Made by a program: the position numbers and the translations under genes
Shown here: positions 14,217 to 25,680 of the stretch, one piece after another
Layout: the number at the start of each line of letters is the position of its first letter
Numbering within the stretch: position 1 is the stretch's first letter
The notes under the pieces: model-generated
Databases searched by the model: none
What the model was told of the DNA's origin: nothing
Seen by the model: only the letters and a program-made list of their open reading frames with translations
NCBI GenBank assembly: GCA_905250075.1
Contig: CAJNOP010000308.1
Span: forward strand, 154,533-218,532
Length of the DNA stretch: 64,000 nucleotides
DNA from: Rotaria sp. Silwood1
Lineage: Eukaryota > Rotifera > Eurotatoria > Philodinida > Philodinidae
Reading direction: 5' to 3'

Positions 14217-14947
14217 CTAAACTGCTGATTCTCGAAGAATAGGATTGGCATTAGGATTATTTCCATGTTCAGTAACAAACGGACTTAATTTATTGAAACG
14301 TTGTGATATCATTGTTTCATCTTGATTTGGAATTTGATCTACAAGTAATTGATAGCCAGGTGCTGTATTAATACGAAGTGTTTTTGATGGTTCAACACGA
14401 GGTGAAACAACACAACCAACTAAAAAACACCACATATATATGAATTTCTAGATCGATATGTACACTTACAACGTTCGTCGTAAATACGAGTCACATAATG
14501 TGGAACGGGTTGTTTCATTCGGAGAGAATGATAACGACGATTTTCAAGTGAATTATACGATAAGATACGATGGTCTACGTCTTTGGGAACACGAGTAGAT
14601 ATACTTCCTTCATATCGATAAAGTGGATCATTATTGACACGATATGAATCGAGGGATGGTGTCGACAAAATCAAATCACCTTAACAAAAAATAAATAAAT
14701 AAGAGTCATTAATCTGTTGCTCAATTTCTATTTCATTTTTATTTTATCAGTAATAGTTTTAAAAGAAAAAAGCAATTATAGTTTTTTGCCACTATTAAGT
14801 CTACAAAAGTTAATTAACAAAAATAAATGAAACTTATTGTTTTTTATTACCAGCTGTATTGAAGTGAAGACCCGTGTATGGCTTTACATTGCTTGAATTT
14901 ATACTTTTTGAATAGAGGACTGATCTAATAGAATCTAGATTGGACAT
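14217..14947 (-). CDS. unrecognised three-exon protein
   Basis: Exons on the minus strand: 14947-14851, 14679-14470, 14419-14217. The introns are GTAATAAA...TTAAG (171 bp) and GTAAGTGT...TTTTTAG (50 bp), both joining at phase 1 without a stop, giving 169 aa. The protein is soluble-looking, with no signal peptide or membrane helix. It is rich in Arg, Ser, Pro and Tyr, with short motifs such as PKDVDHRILSYNSLENRRY and PVPHYVTRIYDER. The size and this style of composition are reminiscent of small ciliary microtubule-inner proteins, but I recognise no specific family, so this is a guess. It is tail-to-tail with PRDX4. The start was chosen because it is the first ATG in the open exon and gives a clean splice phase. 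Confidence 0.7.
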
Positions 14948-17260
14948 TCTACAAGGACAGGCCGCTTTTCTTTTGTGTATAAATAAGTATTTTTGTGATT
15001 GTGCACAAGCGTGTGTATGTCTTGTTGATGAAATGAGATGCGGCCACTTATTATTGAGGTGGATGTGTGTCGATAAGATTTATTTCAATTCTTCGAATTG
15101 AGAATAGGGCATGAGCAAAAGAAAAGAAAGAAAAGGCAATTTGGCAGTGACTGTTGCAAAATTGATCAACACCTGTATGTGATTGTGTGCGTGTTCGTTG
15201 GTTGCTCAGCATCGCATTACATATTCTTGAGGGAAAGAATGAAAACATAAAATGTTTTCATGTTCGCTCGTTTCATACCTATAACTTTTCATACAACTAA
15301 TTCCATCGGCCACCAAATAGTTCTTATGGATTTTCAACATCTTCTTTCAGATAAGCCAGACCCTAACACGAAAACATTTCTTTGAAAAGTCATTTTATAC
15401 AAATTTATATAGAACGAATTTCTTAATATAAAACAAACAAACGCAAATATATTCCAGTGTTATTTTCATTCAATTTCCGTTGATAGTATAGTTTAAAAAC
15501 AGTTGCATTACTTGGACTGACTTATCATTTAATTGTATCGTAAAATTATAATCAAGAGAGATTGAGCTATTGAAGAAACAAATGTCGTCAAAAAAGGTAT
15601 TAATAGAGACACGAAAAAATGCGTGAAATTTAGTGGTAAACTGGTAATCCCATATATCATAGAGGTACATTATTGCATTTTTATTAGTTATACATACCAT
15701 CCATTTGAAACAACAATGTCTTTGCTCCTCTGTCACTTATACATCTTATGCCTTCCTCCTTAACAAAACATCACTTGAATTTTATTAAGAAAGCCCTCGA
15801 AAAGAAACACTTCACTTCTATCTTGGCAAACAGAATATGAATATAGAAACGTATTCAAATTGAAAGGTTTCGCTTCAATCATATCTGGATGAAGTCTCTG
15901 TTTTTTTAAATATTTTTGGAAATATACTTACCAGCGTCCGCTTCTATACTTTCATACATGAACGTCATTGATCGAAATTAACGACCGATAACGAAAACAT
16001 AACCACAAGTGATGTATTGAAAAAGATACTATAGAATACTCGAATAACCAAATATAAAACAACAAAAACATTAATGTTACTCGCCCATGAACATGTAAAA
16101 AAGAATTTAGTATTATATAGAACTCCTTTCGCTGTTACAAAAGCTATCTATAATGTATTAATTAAATATTATACTGAGGTTGATGACAGAACATATTACT
16201 CTGTTGATTATTTCACAAAGAAATATGTCAACATGAATAATGAGTTTCGGATTGCAAACTTTAGTAAAATCACTCAGTCTTGGATGAAGAGTCATTTGAC
16301 ACAGTTTTGTGATTAATTGTTTTTAAACAATAATATTTTAAATAATTTTTCAAAACTAATTCATGTTATACACATACAGTTATTATTGTTGAATTCAGTC
16401 ATTTTCTGCTTTAAACAATGACCTGAAAATTGGAACCTCGCCGAACAACCGATGATAGCATTAATAATGTAAGTGATCACTGCATGGCTGCATAGATTTT
16501 TTTTTAAAAAAGAGTCAATAAATTTAGATACAAAGGAAATTTGTTAGTAACAACTCCACCCTTCCAAGAAAACAGTGTTTCAAAACATCACCGATATTAT
16601 AAAACAATAAAAAATAACGAACCATAGTATGGAGTACAAGAAAAGTGAAAATTATGGTTAACCTTAATGCAAAAATAAGCCATTTTAGGGCTGTTTAATA
16701 TACCTTTATGAAATGTCAGAATGATCATTCAAAAATGGTAAGTTAGGAATGTACTTTTAACCCTGTAGCGGGTTATCGTCATTGAATAGAAATGAAGTGC
16801 TTTTAAAAATAGTTTAGCAAGTCGTCAGCATGTCAGTAATTCGGTGTTTGATTTAAATTGCAAGATGCTATTTGGATTGAAGAGATGGATGAATATGATG
16901 TTGAACTTTAAAAAACTCGAAAATCTGATCGAAGGAAAATAATTCACGAACACACAGTTCTATCGCTGTTAGTAGTTCTTACCTTTGGTACTTGACAACA
17001 AATACAAGTAGTATCTTCACTTTTTGTACCATAAACAAAAAAAATATTTGGTTCACTTTATGCTCATATATTGTATGTTTTTGTGTAACGTTATTATCAG
17101 AGTATTTAAGTTTTTTCAAGTGTTTCCACGTGTTTTTATCTTAATAGCATTTGTCATCTTCTAAACTTTCTGTTATCAATAACTTAAGTAGTAGTAGAAC
17201 TTTATCTATAAGTGAATCACTTTATTTCATTACTTAGACGGCCTTTTCTATCTTTGTGAT
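14948..17260. other. gene-free region
   Basis: No supported gene. Open frames at 15470-15736 (minus) and 16074-16316 (plus, 80 codons) have no domain motif or splice partner. The second has fairly gene-like composition and might be a relic. Confidence 0.45.
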
Positions 17261-17264
17261 TGTC

Positions 17265-17450
17265 CAAAGAAGTCGATCATGCGTTTTCGATCATGTGTTA
17301 TAATATCATCAATATAAATATCAAATTTATTCGATAATCAAGTTGAAATTCCTTCAAAGAAAGATATACAAAAACTAACTTTAACAATATTATATACTTC
17401 ATGACGAACTCTATACCAACACAGTTTCAATATATTCATCTTTGATGTTT
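17265..17450 (-). mobile_element. possible decayed LTR-retrotransposon reverse transcriptase trace
   Basis: On the minus strand two blocks, separated by stops, resemble consecutive Ty3/gypsy RT motifs. The first, with RHEVYNIVKVSFCIS, resembles the RHGxYEFxxxPFGLS region. The second, with KFDIYIDDIITHD, resembles the (V/I)YxDDI(I/L) catalytic box. The YIDD box and the spacing fit, but the match is short, interrupted and based on recall only. Confidence 0.35.
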
Positions 17451-17835
17451 AGAATTAGATACGTTTTAAGATGGATCATAATGATTACATGATGATACTT
17501 TGTTTGTTTCTTATCAATAAACATTCAAATAGACACTTACTTTTCATAATTACGATATTTGTTGGGTAGCTTTTTTTTCAACAATTGCATGGATCAAAAA
17601 TCCCATATAGATAAATAATTTCTGAATTTTGACCAGATGATCATCCGTACAAAGTCAGTATGTGTGTATAGAGATGACTACTTGATACCTTTATTGATTA
17701 AACAGTAACAGATTAAGAATATTTTGTTTTTGACTCTCGATAAAAGAGGTGGCAAATGATTGAATACAACAAGTTCTTTACGACAAGCAAAATCTTAGGA
17801 CAACTATGTGTGTTTGTAAATGACCGTTTTATATG

Positions 17836-17963
17836 CCCATGTCACAAAAAGCGGACCAGTTTTAGCGATAAACCGTGATTTGCCATTAAAAAAAAACCGT
17901 TAAGTAGGGAGCCGGTAAAATCGCGGTTAACTGCCGGTTGTTGCCCGGTTTCCATCACATGGG
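17836..17963 (+). repeat. CCGGT-rich short interspersed/MITE-like repeat, copy 1
   Basis: A 128 bp island of higher GC in AT-rich DNA. It starts CCCATGTCACAAAA and ends CATCACATGGG, so the ends are a 7 bp inverted repeat (CCCATGT/ACATGGG). The right half carries GAGCCGGTAAAA, CGCGGTTAACTGCCGGTT and GCCCGG. The same order of motifs occurs at 34855-35027, in the same orientation, inside an intron of the phosphatase gene. Confidence 0.7.
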
Positions 17964-19292
17964 TGATTTTTCTTGCCATTCAATAGGCACAGTATTACGA
18001 CGGTAGTTCATTGTATTGTAAATGGTCGGATACCTGACAATTATACTGTTTTGGTCATCGTTATCAGCTGTGTATGGCATGATAAAAGGTGATCGTAATG
18101 TTGCGCTTACCATACGTCAGTTTACGATTGAAAGCTGTGTTCAATGACAGCATACAGTACCTTTTTCAATCGTATCACTAACTGTAATCATCGTCTATAT
18201 GACGAATTACCTTACAGGTAGTACGATAGTACACGATTGTAGTGGATATTCATATTAGAGAGCATGCTATTGAAACAGACGATCGAGATTTGACTGAAAT
18301 TATTAAGCACATCAGCCGTAGTCTGAGTTTTGCATACCAGCTTTGTTATCTTATTATATGAGAAAAATGGTCTAAAAAACAATTCAGACTATATGTTATT
18401 GTTAACATTGAGATTTGACATTAGTTTTATCTTTTATTTTTCTTTTTTACAAAGAATAGTTTCATCGTTGAAAGTTAGTTAAGAGCAAATGAAAAATTCA
18501 AACAATAGATGATTCTGATTTTTGGAAGAAAATTTTTAGTTAAACAATAGTATTTTCTTATAACAAATATGAATTTTCTCATGATTGACGTTTCAGTCGA
18601 GTAGAAGAAAAATCCAAATATTAAAAACATGGAAAACTATTCATCCTAGCAGACTTTGTACAGCTGTCTACTTCACGAATAGTCATACTCTATTTTCTTC
18701 ACACTGTATTGCTTCTTTCTAAATTAGTTAAAAACTTTTATGAATATAGACGGACCGAAAACTACTTGGTATGTTTATTAGCTCTAAATAAAAGGCTTTC
18801 ATTTCCTTCTTATCGAACATCTTGTATTTGTCACATATATTATTTTTTAAATAAACATCTTATGATAAGCTGTATATACATTGTTGAGATGAGATAGACT
18901 TAATGCTGTGTTAGTAAATATAACACACTTGTTTTGTCATTATCTATAAGTGAATAGTATGTATATCCTTTGTTTCTTTTCCTTCTTTTTTTTTAAATTT
19001 CATCCTGAAGAGAGAAGTCCTTGAACTTTTCGATGAGTGAATGTCTAAAAATGTCGTACAGACTAAACAACGAAAGAAAAAAACGAACAAAATATGTTTT
19101 ATTCTCGTTTATCACACGACGAACTTTAGATTTAGATCTCCCACACGTGCCCAAAGTGAGATGCGAAGGACAATGAATCAGAAGAGATAAAAAAAAAGAA
19201 GTAAGGATTAGGAAAGACAAATTACATAGTGACTATGCAATAAAACAATGAACAAAAGAAAACAGATCATTCATTGACTATTTATTTCTTGA
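17964..19292. other. gene-free region upstream of LHFPL
   Basis: No gene recognised. The part at 17985-18250 is less AT-rich and has several TACGR-type motifs (ATTACGACGGTAG, GGTAGTACGATAGTAC) that suggest another old MITE, but its ends could not be defined. The last few hundred bases should include the LHFPL promoter. Confidence 0.4.
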
Positions 19293-20006
19293 ATGATGAA
19301 GACAATTACAACAAAACAAAATTCATCCTATAAATGGGCATCTAGAATTATTGGCTTTGTTTGGGCATTTCTTACAGCTTGTTTTGCTATTCTCAATATA
19401 TTTATATTTGTACAACCACAATGGATTGGTGATACTTTATCAAGTCCACGAGCAGGTCATTTTGGTCTATATTCATATTGTGTAAGTACAATATCTGATT
19501 ATGAATTTGATTGTCAAGGAACATGGACAAATTTTGGAACAATACTTAATGCACCTTTTGCTGTTGCTACATTTTTCGTTGGCTTTTCTGTTCTACTCAT
19601 TCTCATATGTCTTGCATTATTTATAGTTTTCTTATTTTTACGTGCTCGTCTTGTCTATTTTATTTGTGCACTAATACAAATGATTTGTGCTATTTGTTTA
19701 TTGATTGCCGTGATTGTTTATCCAGCTGGTTTTGATAATGATACAATTCGATCAGTATGTGGACAAAATGTCAATGAATTTTATATAGATACTTGTCAAA
19801 TTCGATGGGCATATATATTAGCTATCATTGCATTTTTTAATATATTAATACTTGCAATTCTTGCATTTCTTCTTGGTATGAAACAACCAAATATTGAAAC
19901 AAAGCGAAAAGTAATCAATCAAAAACATGTTGTATCCAAATATGGTGAACTCAATGATGCATTTGAAGATCGAACATACTCTGAGCAAACAATACAACGA
20001 CGTTGA
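19293..20006 (+). CDS. LHFPL: LHFPL-family tetraspan membrane protein
   Basis: Four-helix membrane protein of the LHFPL (lipoma HMGIC fusion partner-like) family. Some vertebrate members are auxiliary subunits of hair-cell mechanotransduction channels or of GABA-A receptors. The 237 aa product is intronless. Helix 1 is at about residues 18-40. A family-type first loop follows (PQWIGD, GHFGLYSYC, DCQGTWTNF). Helix 2 is at about 86-112, helix 3 at about 120-143, then a second loop with YPAGFDND, SVCGQ and DTCQIRWAYILAIIAF, and helix 4 at about 165-190. The tail is polar and cytoplasmic. GLYSYC and C-x-IRWAYILAIIA place it near the LHFPL3/4/5 group, but I cannot assign the paralogue. The second codon is also ATG, so either could be the start. 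Confidence 0.88.
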   Translation: MMKTITTKQNSSYKWASRIIGFVWAFLTACFAILNIFIFVQPQWIGDTLSSPRAGHFGLYSYCVSTISDYEFDCQGTWTNFGTILNAPFAVATFFVGFSVLLILICLALFIVFLFLRARLVYFICALIQMICAICLLIAVIVYPAGFDNDTIRSVCGQNVNEFYIDTCQIRWAYILAIIAFFNILILAILAFLLGMKQPNIETKRKVINQKHVVSKYGELNDAFEDRTYSEQTIQRR

Positions 20007-21190
20007 CTCTATTTTATTTTATAAACTTTCTTTTTTTTTTCAGATAATTAGACATGTACTTTTTTATTTCATAGTTATTAAATATGCTTAAAATGAAAAA
20101 ATGAACATTTTTTGAATATTTTTGATCTACAGATTATAATATGAGTATATATTAACAAATATAATTATCTATTCAATTTTAAATATAAAACTCACTTTTG
20201 TATGATTCATATATATGAATTGATTTGTTTTTTAATAATGAAATATTAGTAACTATTTCATAGTAGTTTAAAAAAAAATATTAATCAGAACAATATTAGA
20301 TAGAGAATAAAACTGTCAAACTAACTTATAATCATGAATCAGAGCTGTCAAACTGGTCTAGGTATACATGGAATCGCAAATTTCTTATTTGTGCTCGGCC
20401 TAGATTGTAATCATATTAGAATAAATTATTCGAAAACTCAAGGTCTGCAGACACCCTGAAAAGGTCAACATTATTCAAACTCAATCGAAGCTTAGAGTGC
20501 TTACACGGTTTCCCATATATATCAAAAAATGCTAAGGCAATTACTTCGATACTTGACACTACCTGAACTGGTTAGATAGTTTTCGAACCCGAACATACAG
20601 CCGAAATTCAGGTTTATTGCATGCCTAACTTAGAAATACTTTGATAAAGTCACTCGATTCCAGCAGCAAATGTTCGAACTGAACATCAATAAATGTTTGT
20701 AGAAATTAAATTGACGGACAGAAGAACTTTTTGAAATTCAAAACAATTGAATAGTCAATTTTTGCGTTCGTATACTATTGCAAAAATCGTGCAAAAACTT
20801 CTTATTATCTTATTTTAATGAAAATAAATCAAATGAACAACTGGAACTAAGATAATACAATCAATGCTTAGTTATAAAATTAATTGTATTGAAAAAATGA
20901 AAAACATCAATCAGCCTGTTGACAATGTTGTCATGAATGTATTTATCAATATCGAACTATAAAATTCCAAAAGAATATTGAATTTCAATAGTTTTATTTA
21001 TTTAAATGAATACTTTCTTTCATCGACATGAGCTTATTTATCTCATCGATTAGATAAATTGAGCAAAACAAAAAACGTATAATATCTATCACTAATTAAT
21101 TGAAGATTATATGCTTATATAGATATGTTATCATGGTTGAAAAATACGATATAATCAATTGTCTTTTCTTCGTCATTATTTATTAGAAAA
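20007..21190. other. intergenic spacer
   Basis: AT-rich with no supported gene or RNA. It lies between LHFPL and a small two-exon gene. Confidence 0.5.
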
Positions 21191-21600
21191 ATGGATCTAT
21201 TCAATAAATTACGTACAAGTTTTCGACGAAAATCAAATGTATGTTCATTTTTTTTCGTAAAACTCGTTGTTTTTTTGTTATTATTATTAATATTAAAAAA
21301 ATTTTATTTCAGAAAATTGAATTAACATTATCTCAACAAATTGAAAAATTATTTAATGAATCAAATAGATTAGTAATTAATGATCATCGTTTACAATTAC
21401 TTCGTCTAGTATATGAATATCGATTACGAGAATTTAATGCATTGAATATTTCATTCAATGATTTAAAACGTATTGAATTTGAACAATCAATATTAAAAAG
21501 TCTACTTGCAATTACATCAAATTTACCAGCTAAATCACAATTAACTTTTCAACGATCATCACATTTTTATAGAACAATGCCAATAGCGCGACCTCTATAA
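21191..21600 (+). CDS. small two-exon protein, unrecognised
   Basis: Exon 1 is 21191-21238 (MDLFNKLRTSFRRKSN), the intron is 21239-21312 (GTATGTTC...TTATTTCAG), and exon 2 is 21313-21600. Phase is 0 and the product is 111 aa. It is basic at the N-terminus and then helical and Leu/Ile-rich (LSQQIEKLF, HRLQLLRLVYEYRLREF, FEQSILKSLLAI), compatible with a short helical-bundle adaptor. There is no signal peptide or membrane helix. The regular A/T-ending codons and good splice sites support a real gene. I cannot name the family. Confidence 0.65.
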
Positions 21601-23192
21601 ACATATCAAACAATAAATAATTGACAAAAATTAATAAACAATTTCTTTTTTCATAATAAGCATTTTCTTAAAAAAGTCGTTGTAATATCTTCACGATTAA
21701 TGTAATAAATTTTTTTTTCTCTAGCTAATATATTATAGTGCCATGTATTGATTGGTTCTTTGAAGTCCATTACATATTGCTGCCACAAGGAAATGACTAC
21801 AAAGATTAAATATTGATTGAACGAAAAAGTTTCGGTATTATTTAAGTTCTTGATATATTTAGACTTCAATAACTGATTCAATTTATCTAATTCATTAGGG
21901 AATGAATATCTTAATCAATCATTACAAATCACTGTAAATTACTACGCATGGAGTTTTATACGTCATATTCAACCTTAAACGGCCGTATTGTGTGTCGTTA
22001 TAATACGTCCATTATTATTGAACATATTCTTATCGTAAAGATGTCGTAATATTGCCGTATTCTATCATACATATGGTCATATTACTGTGCTTATATTCAG
22101 AGAGAAATACGAGCTGTTTAATATTTTGTATTTTACCAAATACAGATAGCATTCTTCAATCAAAGTGATCAAGAAAACATAAGTTCAAAGTACACTACTT
22201 AGAAATGCTGTTTATGTTTCGGTTTTGGGTTATTAAATATTTTTTTTTATAAGTATAATCCATTAAGAGGTTGTTAATAGATATTCATCAATGATTATAA
22301 CTTCTTAGATTGATCATTTTCACTAGTAAATAATAGAATTATCCATATCATTGTCGATTTCATTCTAAGCGCTAGTCCAGTTTACATATATATTGAATGA
22401 TACTTAGAAGTCAGTATTCATTAGAAATGATTGTTGTTAATTCATTTTTCTTTTTAAGTATATTTTTTAAGTTTAGAAGATCAATATTGATTAGTTTATG
22501 TTGCTTAATAATCATTTCTTCTTTCTATTTTATCTTATCCGACATTAAATTTTTATTTTTGTGTTTTCTATTACTTTATACATACAGCTCACTTAGTATG
22601 TGATTATTCAAGTAAAAGACAAAAGTTTATTCTGATATTATTTCTATAATATTAAAATTCTTCTTAATTTGTATTTGTTTTCTTCATTAATTATTGAAAG
22701 AGTTGACAAAAAGAATAATATCCATATAACGATAGATTTTTCTCGAGTATGTCTTAATAGATATAATCGAATATCATTTTTTTTTTCTTCTGTTAAAGAA
22801 TATTAGATCCTTTTAGAGTCTTTGAATTTCTCTTGAAGATTCATGTTGTATCACCGGTAGTAAACAATCGGTATACTGTAAACAGAAAAATAGCGAACTG
22901 TTTAAGTATCAAGTTACTACCATTTGTTTTTATCCGGTTCGAATTACATAGAGAATTATTCAGATTTTAAAATCTATGTGTTCTTATAGGATATGACCTT
23001 CTTCAATACTTAAGACTATTAAATATACGTTTAAGTATTCTAATCTCTAATGATTGTCAATATAAGTTCCTTTGTAAATTGAATGGTAAAACATGTGAAA
23101 CATATAAAATAGTTTTTCGCTAGTATTTATATAGACTTGTTTCTGTATTTTATTTGTAGATTGTACATATATTTGAAAATAGAAATAAAGTC
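21601..23192. other. intergenic region with an old repeat
   Basis: No gene supported. It contains the repeat copy listed at 22020-22170. The remainder is AT-rich. Confidence 0.5.
22020..22170 (+). repeat. dispersed MITE-like repeat, copy A
   Basis: This block aligns with 27943-28085, in the same order: TATCGTAAAGATGTCGTAAT / CATTGTAAAAGTGTTGTAAT, then ATTCTATCATACATA / ATTCTATTATACATA, GAGAAATACGA / TAGAAATACGA, and GCATTCTTCAATCA / GTATTCTTCGATCA. The identity is moderate, so the two insertions are old copies of one family. Confidence 0.6.
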
Positions 23193-23375
23193 ATGGCACC
23201 CAAACAACGTAAAATAGATTTAAAACAAACTTCATCTAACACTCCGAAGTCAACACCAAGTAGTAATTCAAATATATGGATATTGGCTATAGCTTTTGCT
23301 GCACTTGTTTTTTATGTATTATATCAATCGGTTAATATTTATAGCAAAGATCGCATGTATAATGACTTTGAATAA
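23193..23375 (+). CDS. small tail-anchored membrane protein, RAMP4/SERP-like
   Basis: 60 aa, intronless. A polar, basic N-terminus (MAPKQRKIDLKQTSS...) is followed by one hydrophobic helix at about residues 29-47 (IWILAIAFAALVFYVLYQS) and a short polar C-terminus. The layout (Lys/Arg-rich start with a KQR motif, one helix, QS just after it) resembles stress-associated ER proteins (SERP/RAMP4), which sit beside the Sec61 translocon. Similarity is weak and the usual TQRGxV segment is missing. A generic small tail-anchored protein is the safe call. Confidence 0.55.
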   Translation: MAPKQRKIDLKQTSSNTPKSTPSSNSNIWILAIAFAALVFYVLYQSVNIYSKDRMYNDFE

Positions 23376-25680
23376 TATATATATATATATCCGTATGAAA
23401 TCTATATGAATTCATCAAAACTTATCGTAAATCTCAATTTTATTATATTGCTTTGATGATATAATTTTCCTCATCTGTCTTGTGTGAATAAAATTAAAGT
23501 TTTTTCTTTTTTGTTGCTTTACTTGTTTAATTAATTAATTGTTTTTTTCTTGCATTATTCGTAAAAGCTTCTATAATATAAGATAATATAATTGAAAATT
23601 TGATTTGTTTGTTTTCAACAAAGAAAAAATTCCTTAACAATCAAAGATATTATTATTCAAATAAGTTTCATAGATAAGAATTTTTAAAATTAATAAATGA
23701 TTAATGTTAAATATATTAAATGATTTTATATTTTAATAAGATCTGTATTGAAATACTTTATAGGTTATCTTGATAGAAATATATCTCATTAACATAATGA
23801 ATTCAAAATAAAAAAAACATCTCTTACAATTGTAAAACAAAATTCAAACATTTGTTTATTTCAGATTGATCAAAATTATAATTTGATTACTTTCCAGCAA
23901 TGAATTTTAGTTAGCAGCAAAAAAATATTTATTTTTCTATGGAATAAAAATGATAATAATCACAATAGATTAGACAATGAAAATTCAATAAATGATTTAT
24001 ATTAAACATCAATCATCTTCTGTTCTTGCGATCATTCATTCAAGCAATGAATCACAATTTTTTAGATTTTGATCAGGTAGCGTTCTACAAAAAAAAAAAT
24101 AGTTTTTTCTTGATTCTTACTTTTATACAATTGTTTTTTTCTTCTCATTCTCCTAATAATTTCGGAATTCCTAATTCAGTTTCATTTGCAAAAAAGTATT
24201 ACTATCAGATAATTTAACTTCTTATATGATTATACTATGTAAAGTGTGATAAGGCTTCAAATTAAAATAAATTTATGATTCGAAGGACTCTAGATTAATT
24301 TTTTTGTAAAAATAAGACGAAAAATTTCTGGAACGTCAATATCGATTGTTGTTCCTGCAGGACGTTATGATCAAGTCGTGTGAAAATATCATTCAAATTT
24401 CTTAATATGTTTACGATTTGTAAGATAATTAATCAAGATGTCAATTTATTTCGTTTGTTTTTTTAAAAGTATTTGTTCAAATTAGAATACTAACACTCTC
24501 AAGTCAAATGTCTGTGCATTGCTCTAAAGTTTGAATAGGAGAAAATTCTAAGATAGTAGCTGATGCTTAACATGTCGAAAGTATGTAAAATTTTTTGTGC
24601 TTATATTTTATGATAGTTTCAATACTATTATTTAATTTTTTGTAAATCCAAAATAAAGGAAACGATGCATTCGAGTTATCGATATGAGTACAAATATAAA
24701 AAGTTACACCTGTTAGGTACTTTTTTCAATTAGGTTGAATTGCAAATGACAGTGATAAAATTATTTTCTTAACTTACTTTCTTTTTATTGATTTTCTTTT
24801 TGCTGGCTTTTATCGATTCTACTCCACTTATATATATTTTCTTCATTCTTCAAGTTGAACTGCTTACGTAATAGCAACCTTGATTTGAAAACGTGAGCGT
24901 CTCTATTGGTCTTCGAAACAGAAGAGAACAAAAAAAAAAAATGAAAAAAGTAGATGTAAACTTCAACGAGTGAAAACTATACGTTAAATTGTCTGTGTGT
25001 ATCGTGCCCATTCTTTTTATTTTTTGATTTATTACTTGACTACTACTGTATAGGTATTTTATCAAAGATAGTGTACGTGTTATTGTTTCAATAATAACAA
25101 TATTTAATCACGTATTGAAGGGTATCAACAAGAAGAAAAAACATATACGTAATTTTTTTACCCAACTTATTATTTATTAGATTATATACGTTGTTTAATT
25201 TTACTAAAAATAGGTGTTTTAAAATATATACATTTACATTATACTTTTTTTTTTAAAATTATTATTAGAAATAATAATTTCAAACCAAGTTAGTTTTTTC
25301 CTTTTTGCTTTAAAAGAAACTTATAGATGACATTTTTATTTCTGTTTTTTTTTAACAATATAAAATCATGACTCATCTAAATAAATAATGAAATACGAAC
25401 TTCTAGAATTGTTTATTCAATGTAAAAAATGAAAAACAATATTTTACTGAAAACAAGAAAGAACAAAGTAAATTATTGAATTTTTCTTCTATGTTTCGAT
25501 TATTTTATTTTACCAAGAGTTTTTAGTTTCTATTTCAAGAATTAGTTTGATTGTAGTTATCTGTTTAATTAAAATAATATTCATATAAATATTTTATTTG
25601 ATTTTTTTGGTTTTAGATAGAAATTATATTTTTTTATTGTGTGAATTTATTTTTACTTTATACTATTGAAGAACACGGGT
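23376..25680. other. intergenic region upstream of SETDB1
   Basis: No gene supported. It is very AT-rich. Short open frames at 24026-24217 and 24850-25065 have no support. Confidence 0.5.

Noticed and set aside
16074..16316. 80-codon plus-strand frame
   Set aside because: Gene-like composition but no family, no flanking exons and no conserved motif.
20340..20660. Less AT-rich patch upstream of the small two-exon gene
   Set aside because: No frame, repeat partner or inverted ends could be found.
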